DNA of 64,000 bases from G963675935 sp963675935 (GTDB lineage Bacteria; Planctomycetota; Planctomycetia; Pirellulales; Thermoguttaceae), in contig OY780964.2 of NCBI GenBank assembly GCA_963675935.2, positions 124,001-188,000 of the forward strand. Direction: 5' to 3'. A program made the translations under genes and the position numbers. Shown in pieces: positions 43,698 to 50,851 of this stretch; position 1 is the stretch's first letter, and every line of letters begins with the position of its first letter. The notes under the pieces were generated by a model. It was given only the letters and a program-made list of their open reading frames with translations, was not told the origin of the DNA and did not search any database.

Positions 43698-44993
43698 TCA
43701 TCCATTGACAGGCCCTTCGGCCCATGTCTCCAACATCTGAAACTGCCGGTCGAACCGATGTTCGCGCACGCCGTAGGGGCTTTTGAAAAAACTCGACAAG
43801 AAGGGCATCTGACCGACGTGCCCCCGGCGACGGGCCAACTCGGCGAACCGCACCAGGTCCAACACCAGCGGGGCCGCCAAAAACGAGTCGCTGCCCTGCC
43901 ACGTGAATTGCAGTGTCATCGGCACGCCCAAAAATCCGGCGAAGTGGATGTGGTCCCACGCCGTTTTCCAGTCGCCCAAGTCGGGAATATACTCGATCGA
44001 AACCAGCGTCTTCGGCCGATAGCCCAAAATCTCATGCACCAGTCGGTCTTTGCTGGTCACCTTCGTTTGCTTGTTTGCCGGATCGTCCAACACCTGGCCG
44101 TCCATGTTGCCGAAGATGTTGTGGCCCACCCAACTCATCACCTGAAGATTGCGACGCGCGAACATCGGCGCCAACACGCTCTTCATCAGCGTTTCGCCCG
44201 TCTTGCCGTCGCAGCCGTAATAGCACGCGCCGCGCAGCCTGGCAAGCTCGTCGATCGCCGCCGGCGTCGGGCCAAGCGACGGCGTGAAGTTGAGATACGA
44301 CCAGCCGGCGTCGAGCGCCGCGATGGCGTACAACGAACTGGCTGGCAGCGGACATTTGCCGGGGACTGTCCCAATTTTTGCGGCGTTATCGACATCGTCG
44401 GCCGATTGGTTCTGCCCGCCGCGAAAATGGGACTGTCCCCCTTGTGCGGCGTCAGCGTCCAACATCTTTTTCAACTCGCCCCAACTCGACGGCAATCCCG
44501 ACACATCCGCTGCCGGCTCGGTCGACGACACGTTGACCACGATGAGATGGTCGAGCTTCTGCTCGCGGACGAAATCGGCCATGTCGCGGCCCACCCGGGC
44601 AATGGCTTCGCCGGGCGTCTCATGACGCGGCACGTCGGCGTCGGCCAGTCGAGCGATTGTTTCGCCCACGCCGACGATCGTGCCCGGCCGAATGCGGCCG
44701 TCGATCTCGTCCAATTCCTCGCGGCACTGTTCGACCACTCCGGCCAGGGCGATGCGACTTTCGCCGGCCATGCGGGCGACTCCCTCGATAAGCGGGGCTT
44801 TGCGAATCTCATGCCCGCCAACGACCAATCGCCCCCAATCGACCAATCCAAGGTTTTGGAACTGAGGGAGTTGGCTGACCAGTCCGACGGAATCAACCAG
44901 CCCCTTCTTGAGAGCTGCAAGACCAAGAATGGCGGTGGAGGCAACCCCCCCTTTTGCACCAATCAACCAAACGCCAATTTGTGAATCTGCCAT
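43698..44993 (-). CDS. ino1: Inositol-3-phosphate synthase with in-frame repeat insertion (431 aa)
   Basis: NAD-binding start V-W-L-I-G-A-K-G-G-V-A-S-T-A, then family motifs N-V-S-S-T-E-P, L-N-F-T-P-S, D-G-K-T-G-E-T-L and W-V-G-H-N-I-F-G-N. It converts glucose-6-phosphate to inositol-3-phosphate, for inositol lipids or solutes. Start MADSQIGV chosen for the GGAGGACATT site just upstream. About 27 residues (roughly 185-211, K-I-G-T-V-P-G-K-C among them) are encoded by an 80-bp palindromic element; the core resumes directly at L-P-A-S-S-L-Y. Confidence 0.92.
   Translation of the reverse strand: MADSQIGVWLIGAKGGVASTAILGLAALKKGLVDSVGLVSQLPQFQNLGLVDWGRLVVGGHEIRKAPLIEGVARMAGESRIALAGVVEQCREELDEIDGRIRPGTIVGVGETIARLADADVPRHETPGEAIARVGRDMADFVREQKLDHLIVVNVSSTEPAADVSGLPSSWGELKKMLDADAAQGGQSHFRGGQNQSADDVDNAAKIGTVPGKCPLPASSLYAIAALDAGWSYLNFTPSLGPTPAAIDELARLRGACYYGCDGKTGETLMKSVLAPMFARRNLQVMSWVGHNIFGNMDGQVLDDPANKQTKVTSKDRLVHEILGYRPKTLVSIEYIPDLGDWKTAWDHIHFAGFLGVPMTLQFTWQGSDSFLAAPLVLDLVRFAELARRRGHVGQMPFLSSFFKSPYGVREHRFDRQFQMLETWAEGPVNG
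44361..44440. repeat. 80-bp palindromic element inside the inositol synthase gene
   Basis: Arms GGGGACTGTCCCAATTTTTG and the complement ending TGGGACTGTCCCC lie inside the reading frame without a stop. Same length as 36642-36721; loops unrelated. Confidence 0.9.
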
Positions 44994-45183
44994 AATGTCC
45001 TCCATTGTCGGGCAAGTGGCAGGGATCGTCAACCGGGCAGGAGTCAGCCAGCGTCGGAATACGGCTTGTCAGGCTTTGTTTGTATGATAGAATTGCTCAC
45101 CGGCGTCGTAAGTAGTCTCCGTAGGCAAGGGTAGCCCATGTATGTCTTGCCGGGCGTACAGTGGACAATGACAATTCTCCTAG

Positions 45184-45216
45184 CCTAATTGAGATAACGG
45201 CCTAATTGAGATAACG
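45184..45216. repeat. Two tandem CCTAATTGAGATAACG units
   Basis: A 17-bp period direct repeat in the region just upstream of tRNA-Val; could be a promoter-proximal duplication. Confidence 0.7.
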
Positions 45217-45251
45217 CCAGAAGTCAAGTTGGCGTAACACTTACAATATTT

Positions 45252-45325
45252 GGGCGGCTAGCTCAGTTGGTTAGAGCGCCATCCTCACACGGTGGAAGTC
45301 GCTGGTTCGAGTCCAGTGCCGCCCA
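45252..45325 (+). tRNA. tRNA-Val (anticodon CAC)
   Basis: Folds into a cloverleaf: acceptor GGGCGGC/GCCGCCC, D-arm GCTC/GAGC, anticodon stem CCATC/GGTGG with loop CTCACAC (anticodon CAC, Val), T-arm GCTGG/CCAGT-type with TTCGAGT, discriminator A. No CCA is encoded. The 3' half is the presumed integration site of the downstream island. Confidence 0.95.
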
Positions 45326-45335
45326 CTCACCGTAA

Positions 45336-45360
45336 CCGCAAGCATATCAATAACTTGCGG
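45336..45360. repeat. Inverted repeat CCGCAAG/CTTGCGG next to attL
   Basis: Seven-bp arms around 11 bases, 11 bp past the tRNA. Could be a core or arm site for the recombinase. Confidence 0.5.
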
Positions 45361-45399
45361 CGACAGGTTTTGAAGAAAAGTTGGCGACGAAATGGTGTT

Positions 45400-45423
45400 T
45401 TGCACCTTTCGTTGCACCTTTCG
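45400..45423. repeat. Two tandem TTGCACCTTTCG units
   Basis: Exact 12-bp direct repeats between tRNA and integrase gene, a usual place for integrase arm-binding sites. Confidence 0.55.
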
Positions 45424-45547
45424 CGAGAGAATCGCCTGTAGTAAAATAGCTTCCCGCCCGGGTACCAGCCGGGCGAGAAGCTGAAGCGGACCTTTCCAGT
45501 CCACCTCTGGGTTTCCATTGAGAAATTCTGGATTGGGAGGTTCGATC

Positions 45548-46648
45548 ATGGCTCGACAGGCGCATCCTTGGTTCCGACGCTCGGACGGATGGTGGTACAT
45601 CAAGATTGATGGCAAGCTGAAGAAGCTTGTCCAAGGCCGCAAGAACAAAGACGCTGCGGTTGACCGTTGGCATGAGATCATGACCGAACGGGCCAACAAC
45701 CCAGCGCCAGATAGTCGCGACCATACGGTAGCTTCAATCATTGACCTGTACCTCACGCATTCCAAACGCTCCTACTCTGCCAGGAGCTATGCCACCCGTT
45801 ATCACTACCTGCAAAAGTTCGCCGAAGCCCAAGGGTTTCGGCTGATTTCCGACTGCCTTCCAATCCACTTGACCGGCTGGTTCGACAGCAACGAGGAGTG
45901 GAAATCGGATTGGACATTGGCCGGCATCGTCAGCATCATCCAACGGCCGTTCAATTGGGCCGTCCAGCAGCGAATCATTGTCGCCAACCCCTTCCGGGGT
46001 ATTCGGCATCGTTGCGGAGAACCTCGTCGGCCCATGACCGACGCCGAATTTCTCGCTCTCCTTCGGGCGACGGTCACACCGCGTCCGAATAAGTCCAAGC
46101 CGGCCAAACCTCGCAGACGCCCGACGCCGGGAGCCCGGTTTCGCCAAGTCTTGATGTTCCTCCGGTACACCGGGGCTCGACCAGGCGAAATGTCCAATCT
46201 GACCTGGGAGAGCGTTGACCTCGACCGGGGCGTCATCATTCTCCACCATCACAAGACCAGCAGGACGCAACGGACTCCTCGTCCCCGCGTGATTCAGTTG
46301 GTGCCAAACATGGTCCGGCTTCTCAGAAAGATCCAATCGCAGCAACGGCCAGGAACGACGCGGGTGTTCGTGACGGCTCACGGGACGTCTTGGAACCGGT
46401 CGAACCTCGGTCTGCGAATGCGACGCCTCCGTAAGAAGGCCAAGTTGCCCGACGACGTGAAGATGTACGGCATCCGACATCACTTTGGCACCCAGTCGAT
46501 CATCAATGGCGTGGACATCAAAACCCTTGCTGAACTCATGGGCCACACAACAAGTCGCATGACGGAACACTACGTTCATCTTGCCGGTTGCCAGCAGCAC
46601 CTCGCTTCCGCCATGTTGCAGGCGGTCGGAGGTCGTCGAAATACCTGA
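45548..46648 (+). CDS. Tyrosine recombinase/integrase (366 aa)
   Basis: N-terminal arm-binding and SAM-like core domain, then the catalytic domain with Arg in T-G-A-R-P-G-E-M-S, H/R in G-I-R-H-H-F-G-T, His in L-M-G-H-T-T-S and the nucleophile Tyr in M-T-E-H-Y-V-H-L. Start MARQAHPWFRR follows GGAGG. It lies 222 bp after tRNA-Val and reads away from it, so it probably inserted the island there. Confidence 0.93.
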   Translation: MARQAHPWFRRSDGWWYIKIDGKLKKLVQGRKNKDAAVDRWHEIMTERANNPAPDSRDHTVASIIDLYLTHSKRSYSARSYATRYHYLQKFAEAQGFRLISDCLPIHLTGWFDSNEEWKSDWTLAGIVSIIQRPFNWAVQQRIIVANPFRGIRHRCGEPRRPMTDAEFLALLRATVTPRPNKSKPAKPRRRPTPGARFRQVLMFLRYTGARPGEMSNLTWESVDLDRGVIILHHHKTSRTQRTPRPRVIQLVPNMVRLLRKIQSQQRPGTTRVFVTAHGTSWNRSNLGLRMRRLRKKAKLPDDVKMYGIRHHFGTQSIINGVDIKTLAELMGHTTSRMTEHYVHLAGCQQHLASAMLQAVGGRRNT

Positions 46649-46691
46649 AAATGTGAGCAAACACATCGCTTGTTTTCCGTGTTGGCCCTAA

Positions 46692-47138
46692 TCACTGAAC
46701 ACGCATCCATCTTCGTTTCCACCACTGGTCGCGGAAAATCACGATCGCTGATGGAAAAGGAGCGGTGGCATTTGCGCCTTGAAACTTCACCCGTCCGCGA
46801 ATGAATCGGATTTCGCCTTGCAAAGCGTATTTGTGCCACCACTCGGTATCAGTTCTGGCGGGCACAAGACAGACGACAGTGGCTCCGCGTTCCGATTCCT
46901 GGAGGGCTTTTTGCATCCATTGTTCGATTTCCCGGCCATAGGGGGGATTCATCCAACAGAAGCCGGTCCATTTTTGCAGCAAGCCATTTTCCTTGGGCGA
47001 AAAGAACCGCTTGCACTTTGCGTTTTCCGGTAGAGCGCACACATCAAGCGTGAAATGGAACTCCTGGTTGAGCCGATCAAACAAATCTTGGGGCGTTCCC
47101 CAATCCATCTTCTCACTCATAAAATGCACGGTGTTCAT
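46692..47138 (-). CDS. Phage-type DNA N6-adenine methyltransferase (148 aa)
   Basis: The family pattern W-G-T-P-Q-D-L-F-D-R-L-N-Q-E-F (start), D-V-C-A, the catalytic M-N-P-P-Y-G-R-E-I and V-C-L-V-P-A-R-T-D-T marks a phage Dam-like enzyme. No restriction partner is present, so it may guard the element against host nucleases or regulate it. Start uncertain: MNTVHF (47138) or MSEKMDW (47120). Confidence 0.85.
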   Translation of the reverse strand: MNTVHFMSEKMDWGTPQDLFDRLNQEFHFTLDVCALPENAKCKRFFSPKENGLLQKWTGFCWMNPPYGREIEQWMQKALQESERGATVVCLVPARTDTEWWHKYALQGEIRFIRGRVKFQGANATAPFPSAIVIFRDQWWKRRWMRVQ

Positions 47139-47178
47139 GGTGCTTGTTGGAAAAGCCAGTGTGAGGTGGTCGGCCGTT

Positions 47179-47634
47179 TCATTTGTCGTTGGAGCCATCC
47201 AAAACGCCCTGTCGTTTCCATGCTGCAAGCAATCGCCCTGCATCAAGGCTCTTGAATAGACTTCCGCCTTGGTGAACAGCGGTTCTGTCTTTCGGCTTGG
47301 CAGTGGTGCAGGAAGCCATGTAGTCTTCCAAATCAGCCATTCCAATCCGGATGCTGCCCCCACGAGCGCCAAAACGAAAGGCTTGCAACTGACCAGAGCT
47401 AATAGCGTTGCGGATCGTGCTTTCGCTGACCCGCAACACGCCAGCCGCCTCGCGGATAGTCAAGAAATGCGGCTCGCAGCCTCTTGCGGAAGGCGGATTT
47501 TCGGATTCTTCCGGTTGACTTGAATCAGCCGACGAAGAGGGCGAAATGCCAGCAGACTGATGGCAGTTGCCATCGATTGCAGGAAGAGAAGCGACGGGAG
47601 CGATGCCACACACACCAGAATCGAAGGATCGCAT
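47179..47634 (-). CDS. Excisionase-like HTH protein (151 aa)
   Basis: After about 55 low-complexity residues, L-T-I-R-E-A-A-G-V-L-R-V-S-E-S-T-I-R-N-A-I-S-S-G is a MerR-like/excisionase HTH_17. Preceded by a strong promoter and by a hairpin that ends directly before the start codon. Might direct excision or regulate the element. An alternative start nine codons upstream lies inside the hairpin. Confidence 0.75.
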   Translation of the reverse strand: MRSFDSGVCGIAPVASLPAIDGNCHQSAGISPSSSADSSQPEESENPPSARGCEPHFLTIREAAGVLRVSESTIRNAISSGQLQAFRFGARGGSIRIGMADLEDYMASCTTAKPKDRTAVHQGGSLFKSLDAGRLLAAWKRQGVLDGSNDK

Positions 47635-47647
47635 GACAGGTAACAAC

Positions 47648-47686
47648 AAAAAAACGACCACAAATGCGCGGGAGCGCCTGTGGTCG
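47648..47686 (-). terminator. Terminator hairpin in the excisionase leader
   Basis: Minus strand: stem CGACCACA with GGCGC...GCGC inside, closing TGTGGTCG, followed by seven T's; outer arms AGGTAAC and GTTACCT (47638-47644, 47690-47696) embrace it. It begins about 10 bases after the predicted transcription start, so it acts as attenuator or yields a roughly 45-nt RNA. Confidence 0.65.
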
Positions 47687-47702
47687 TTCGTTACCTGCTA
47701 TC

Positions 47703-47730
47703 AATATATCCGGCCGATCCGTTCTGTCAA
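47703..47730 (-). promoter_or_regulatory. Sigma-70-type promoter
   Basis: TTGACA (47725-47730) and TATATT (47703-47708) with 16-bp spacing on the minus strand. Confidence 0.7.
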
Positions 47731-47854
47731 GGAATTTTCCCTTGTTGCAGAAGCGGCAATTATACCGCATCGTCTAACTCTACAGATGGGGGTGTTTCTG
47801 CTTCTTGCGATCAGGTAATGGGAAAGAACAGCCAGTTCGGCTATATTGGTGATT

Positions 47855-48104
47855 GCATATGATCGTCGTTTTGGCCACGGGTGCCCGCTCGAAATGCGGG
47901 ACGTCTGTGGTCGACGTTACCTTTTCCCCGAGGTCTCGCTCGATAAGCGCAGAATAGGTGGAAACGGGTGACGGTCATATGCAGCGCTTGATCGTGGGCG
48001 GGTACGCCGTGGCCCCTTATATTCGAGGTGCCACGTGTTGTACCGCCACTCATTCGCACAGCCCGCGACGTTGCCAAGCCCGGCAGCACCGCGGGCGTTT
48101 TTTT
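47855..48104 (+). ncRNA. Candidate structured RNA with terminator
   Basis: A 13-bp stem between GCATATGATCGTC (47855) and GACGGTCATATGC (about 47969) encloses further hairpins: GGCCAC/GTGGTC with CCCGC/GCGGG inside, ACCT/AGGT with CGCT/AGCG inside. Downstream a GGCGGGTAC/GTACCGCC stem encloses GTGGCC/GGTGCCAC, and the whole ends in a GC stem with seven T's. No open frame of note. It does not look like tmRNA, 6S or RNase P RNA. The opposite strand is an alternative. Confidence 0.45.
48061..48104 (+). terminator. Intrinsic terminator of the candidate RNA
   Basis: Stem GCCCGCG/CGCGGGC followed by seven T's on the plus strand. Confidence 0.75.
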
Positions 48105-48117
48105 GAATACAAAAACA

Positions 48118-48140
48118 GGGAAGCAGTCGTACTACTTCCC
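48118..48140 (-). terminator. Intrinsic terminator of the Ubl-conjugation operon
   Basis: Minus strand: stem GGGAAG/CTTCCC with partial inner pairing, then TGTTTTTG, 20 bp after the nuclease stop codon. Confidence 0.7.
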
Positions 48141-48159
48141 TTTATTGGTTTTCAAAGAG

Positions 48160-48927
48160 CTAATTTCCTGCCCAAGCCTTGCATTGCGGGGCGTATTCGC
48201 AATCGCGGCACCAGAAACCGGTGCGGGGGAAAAAGATGCGGTTGCGGATGCCCGAGAGCACGGTCTTGGCAATGTGAAAAAACCTTTTGTGGTCCTCGAC
48301 CGTTCGGGACGTATCAAGGACAATCATCTTCGGTTTTCTCGCCTTCACGAAGTCCACGATGCGCAAGTGTTTCGCCGGCTTGTGGTTGATCGTCTGGTAG
48401 GCGTAGCTATAAGCGGTCAACTGCAAGTGGTTGTCGGCGTCGCGGGAGTTCATGGCTTGGCCTGATGTCTTGAATTCCACGATGGTGTCATCGCCGGAAA
48501 TCAAGTCAATGAAGCCTTCAAGGTTCATCGGCAGCTTCTCGCCGGTGGCAGGATTGACCAACGGAATCGTGAAGGCGACTTCATTGCCCTGGATCTTCTC
48601 TTGTGGCTTTGCGAAGTAGATGCCGAGAATCTCACGGCCCACCATGCGAAGCGTTGTCTTCGACTCGGCAGAATCATACAGGATGTTTGCATCCAATTGC
48701 TGGGCATACCAGTCGGCGTCGAAGATTTTGCAAAACTTTTCGAGAGTGACGCCGTTGCCGTTGGCCTCCTGGGTATGATACCAGGACAAGGCTGCGTGGA
48801 TGGCGCTTCCGAAGACCAATGCCGACGAACGAAATGGTTTTGGGAGTTCGTCGAGGTATTGGAATCGGTACTTCAGGCTACAGAGCAAATACAGATTCAT
48901 CTGGCTGACGGACAAATGATCCGGCAT
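48160..48927 (-). CDS. PD-(D/E)XK nuclease, Cas4/RecB-like (255 aa)
   Basis: Start L-S-V-S-Q-M-N-L-Y-L-L-C-S-L-K-Y-R-F, H-A-A-L-S, then catalytic D and E-x-K in I-D-L-I-S-G-D-D-T-I-V-E-F-K-T-S-G, a Q-L-T-A-Y segment and a C-terminal cysteine cluster C-R-D-C-E-Y-A-P-Q-C, typical of Fe-S-containing Cas4/AddB-type exonucleases. It is the last gene of the Ubl operon (44-bp gap). Could process DNA ends for transfer or recombination, or be the effector of a defence system. Confidence 0.85.
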   Translation of the reverse strand: MPDHLSVSQMNLYLLCSLKYRFQYLDELPKPFRSSALVFGSAIHAALSWYHTQEANGNGVTLEKFCKIFDADWYAQQLDANILYDSAESKTTLRMVGREILGIYFAKPQEKIQGNEVAFTIPLVNPATGEKLPMNLEGFIDLISGDDTIVEFKTSGQAMNSRDADNHLQLTAYSYAYQTINHKPAKHLRIVDFVKARKPKMIVLDTSRTVEDHKRFFHIAKTVLSGIRNRIFFPRTGFWCRDCEYAPQCKAWAGN

Positions 48928-48970
48928 TTTTTGGTTTCCTTTCGTGTTGGTTCCCGCTCGCTCCGTCGGT

Positions 48971-49630
48971 CTATGTGACCGTCAGTTCGGCGGACAAGAG
49001 GTTGAGTTGACAATCGAAATCCACAGGCATGCGCCTGAGCCACTTGGCGAATTGGCTGAGCATCAGCCCCGCCGCCACATTGGCACAGTAAATGGTTGCT
49101 TTGGCTGTGCAAGAGCCGGCATAGGCTTCTTGGCTGGCGAAAAGCGTTTCCGGATAGCGCCGGCGACTGGTCGCGTCGAAGGCTGTCACAATGCGGAGCG
49201 CTTCGGCAGCCATGCGGCCGTCGCAGAAAAACTCCACCTTGTTTTGGACAGCATTCCAGATTTGCCGGCGCGTCTCGATGTGATCGACGCAACAGAAGAT
49301 GATGTTGCCGACTACCATGCTCCGGCGGAATCTCGCCGCAACGGCGTATGGGTAGGGGGCAAGAACTTGGTTCATTTCACGGCACAGTTCGGCCGTGGCA
49401 TCGACCTTGAACTTGCCGAGGTCTTTTTCCAAAAAGCCTTGGCTGCAAAGGTTGCTTGGCTCCACATGGTCGAAATCGACCAGTTGCAGCCAAGGCACAC
49501 CCATCGCGGCAAGTTGCAAGGCAACCTGCCGGCCGATAGCTCCCACGCCAATCACCGTTGCTCGACAGGCCGATAGCCTGTCGGACGGAATAATGTCGCG
49601 TTGGCGGCTGAAACGTTCGTTATTGTCCAT
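48971..49630 (-). CDS. E1-like ThiF-family adenylating enzyme (219 aa)
   Basis: A minimal E1/ThiF domain: nucleotide loop V-I-G-V-G-A-I-G-R-Q, acidic Mg site V-D-F-D-H-V-E-P-S-N-L, basic K-F-K, and C-C-V-D-H-I-E-T-R-R. A Cys-rich segment G-S-C-T-A-K-A-T-I-Y-C (Cys164 or Cys172) fits the thioester-forming Cys of E1s. The zinc-binding C-x2-C pairs of ThiF/MoeB are absent. Start MDNNERF chosen by homology to E1 starts. It should adenylate the C-terminus of the neighbouring ubiquitin-like protein and pass it to the E2. Confidence 0.88.
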   Translation of the reverse strand: MDNNERFSRQRDIIPSDRLSACRATVIGVGAIGRQVALQLAAMGVPWLQLVDFDHVEPSNLCSQGFLEKDLGKFKVDATAELCREMNQVLAPYPYAVAARFRRSMVVGNIIFCCVDHIETRRQIWNAVQNKVEFFCDGRMAAEALRIVTAFDATSRRRYPETLFASQEAYAGSCTAKATIYCANVAAGLMLSQFAKWLRRMPVDFDCQLNLLSAELTVT

Positions 49631-49665
49631 GATTATTGGACTCCATTGGTTGAAGGTTGTGGTTG

Positions 49666-50070
49666 TCAGTCTTCGTTGGGGAGCATGATGGTGAGCACGG
49701 GCTCGCCGTGATCCCCTGGGCCGCACACAGATTTCAATTTGACGGTAACTTGACGATTGGGCGATTGCAGGAATATGACATCGAACAGCAATGTGTCGCC
49801 GTCGCCGTGCTTACGAATGTCGCAAAAGAGCATCCACAGAAGGTCATGCGCCCTGCCGCGTTCCGATTGGCCAAGCTCTCGTGTGGCATCATTTGGCACG
49901 ACATAGCCGTTCCAGACGGAATCGGTACAGGCCACCGGAAATCGGAAACCGGTCTCCTTGGCCCATTCGGTCAGGTCGATCAAGACGCCGTCTTCGATGG
50001 CCTGGGCTCTCGTGTATTGAAAGACGACAGGGGCATCGTCAAACGGATTGTGGGACGCATTTTCGTTCAT
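49666..50070 (-). CDS. DUF6573-family protein (134 aa)
   Basis: The N-terminal pattern Y-T-R-A-Q-A-I-E-D-G-V-L-I-D-L-T-E-W-A-K-E-T-G-F and later R-G-R-A-H-D-L-L-W-M-L match DUF6573, a family seen on plasmids, phages and islands. It overlaps the JAB gene by 32 bp and is 35 bp from the E1 gene. Function unknown; could be a substrate or adaptor of the conjugation pathway. Confidence 0.75.
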   Translation of the reverse strand: MNENASHNPFDDAPVVFQYTRAQAIEDGVLIDLTEWAKETGFRFPVACTDSVWNGYVVPNDATRELGQSERGRAHDLLWMLFCDIRKHGDGDTLLFDVIFLQSPNRQVTVKLKSVCGPGDHGEPVLTIMLPNED

Positions 50071-50851
50071 GGTTCACTTCGCTTTCGTGTTGACTATGGG
50101 ATTCTCGTTCGTACAACTGATCCAAGAAGAGCCGTCGTTCGGCTGGCTCCATAAACTCCAAGTCTTCGAGCCACTCGTCTGGGAGCATCTGGCCGGTCCA
50201 AAGCTCTTCATCTAAGAAGGGACTTGAACGGCAGGTTCTTGCCATGCTGACGGCGGGTTTTACATTCGCCCGGTATTCGGCATCCCAAGCCTCGAAATCG
50301 CTGGGACCGAACGGCTGGGAGTAATCGACCTCGACGGGAATGTTCTGTTCGCCGCCGGGGCCGATGTTGAAACGCAATCGGGCGTAGCATTGGCCGGTGC
50401 GGGCCAAAATGAACATGACGGCCCATTGGCAACGCCCGAAGACGCGGCCAAAGGTCTCCTCATCCGTGCCGCTCGGCTGAGCCGAGTTGCCCGGATGCGT
50501 ATGCAGCCAGATGCGGCCAAACTGCTCGGGCTTGCGGCCTGAGTCTACTTGGGATTCAAAGAAATCGGCTACGGCCAAATCATCGAAAGCGATGCTGGTG
50601 AAGGTCGTATCCTGTTTGACCGTGCAAAACTCCTCGATTCTGAGTAGATCATCAGCCGAGGCAATGCCGAAGCCGCCAATCTCGCTTTCATCGCAATCCC
50701 GGAAATACAGAAGCTTGGCCCAAGCGGTGGGCGAGAATCGCAACACCGGATCGGCCGATTCAACAAACTCTCGAATCGCGGATTTGCGTTCGTTGGATCG
50801 CTTCATTTCAGGCTGTCGTTTCGGCAACAGCTTCGTTTCTGGATTCATCAT
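50039..50851 (-). CDS. JAB/JAMM-domain isopeptidase (270 aa)
   Basis: Complete JAMM zinc site: Glu57 in S-E-I-G-G-F-G, then H117-T-H119-P with exactly seven residues to Ser127 and Asp130, the H-x-H-x7-S-x2-D rule. Such enzymes trim the tail of ubiquitin-like proteins or remove them from targets. Start at 50851 or 50848, both after GGAGAACG; the gene begins inside the 3' end of the E2 gene (about 44 bp overlap). The C-terminal 130 residues are a helical extension ending H-E-R-K-C-V-P-Q-S-V. Confidence 0.9.
   Translation of the reverse strand: MMNPETKLLPKRQPEMKRSNERKSAIREFVESADPVLRFSPTAWAKLLYFRDCDESEIGGFGIASADDLLRIEEFCTVKQDTTFTSIAFDDLAVADFFESQVDSGRKPEQFGRIWLHTHPGNSAQPSGTDEETFGRVFGRCQWAVMFILARTGQCYARLRFNIGPGGEQNIPVEVDYSQPFGPSDFEAWDAEYRANVKPAVSMARTCRSSPFLDEELWTGQMLPDEWLEDLEFMEPAERRLFLDQLYERESHSQHESEVNHERKCVPQSV

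Noticed and set aside
47855..48104. tmRNA, 6S RNA or RNase P RNA at the candidate RNA locus
   Set aside because: No tRNA-like ends or tag reading frame, no central-bubble hairpin of 6S type, and no conserved RNase P core sequences.
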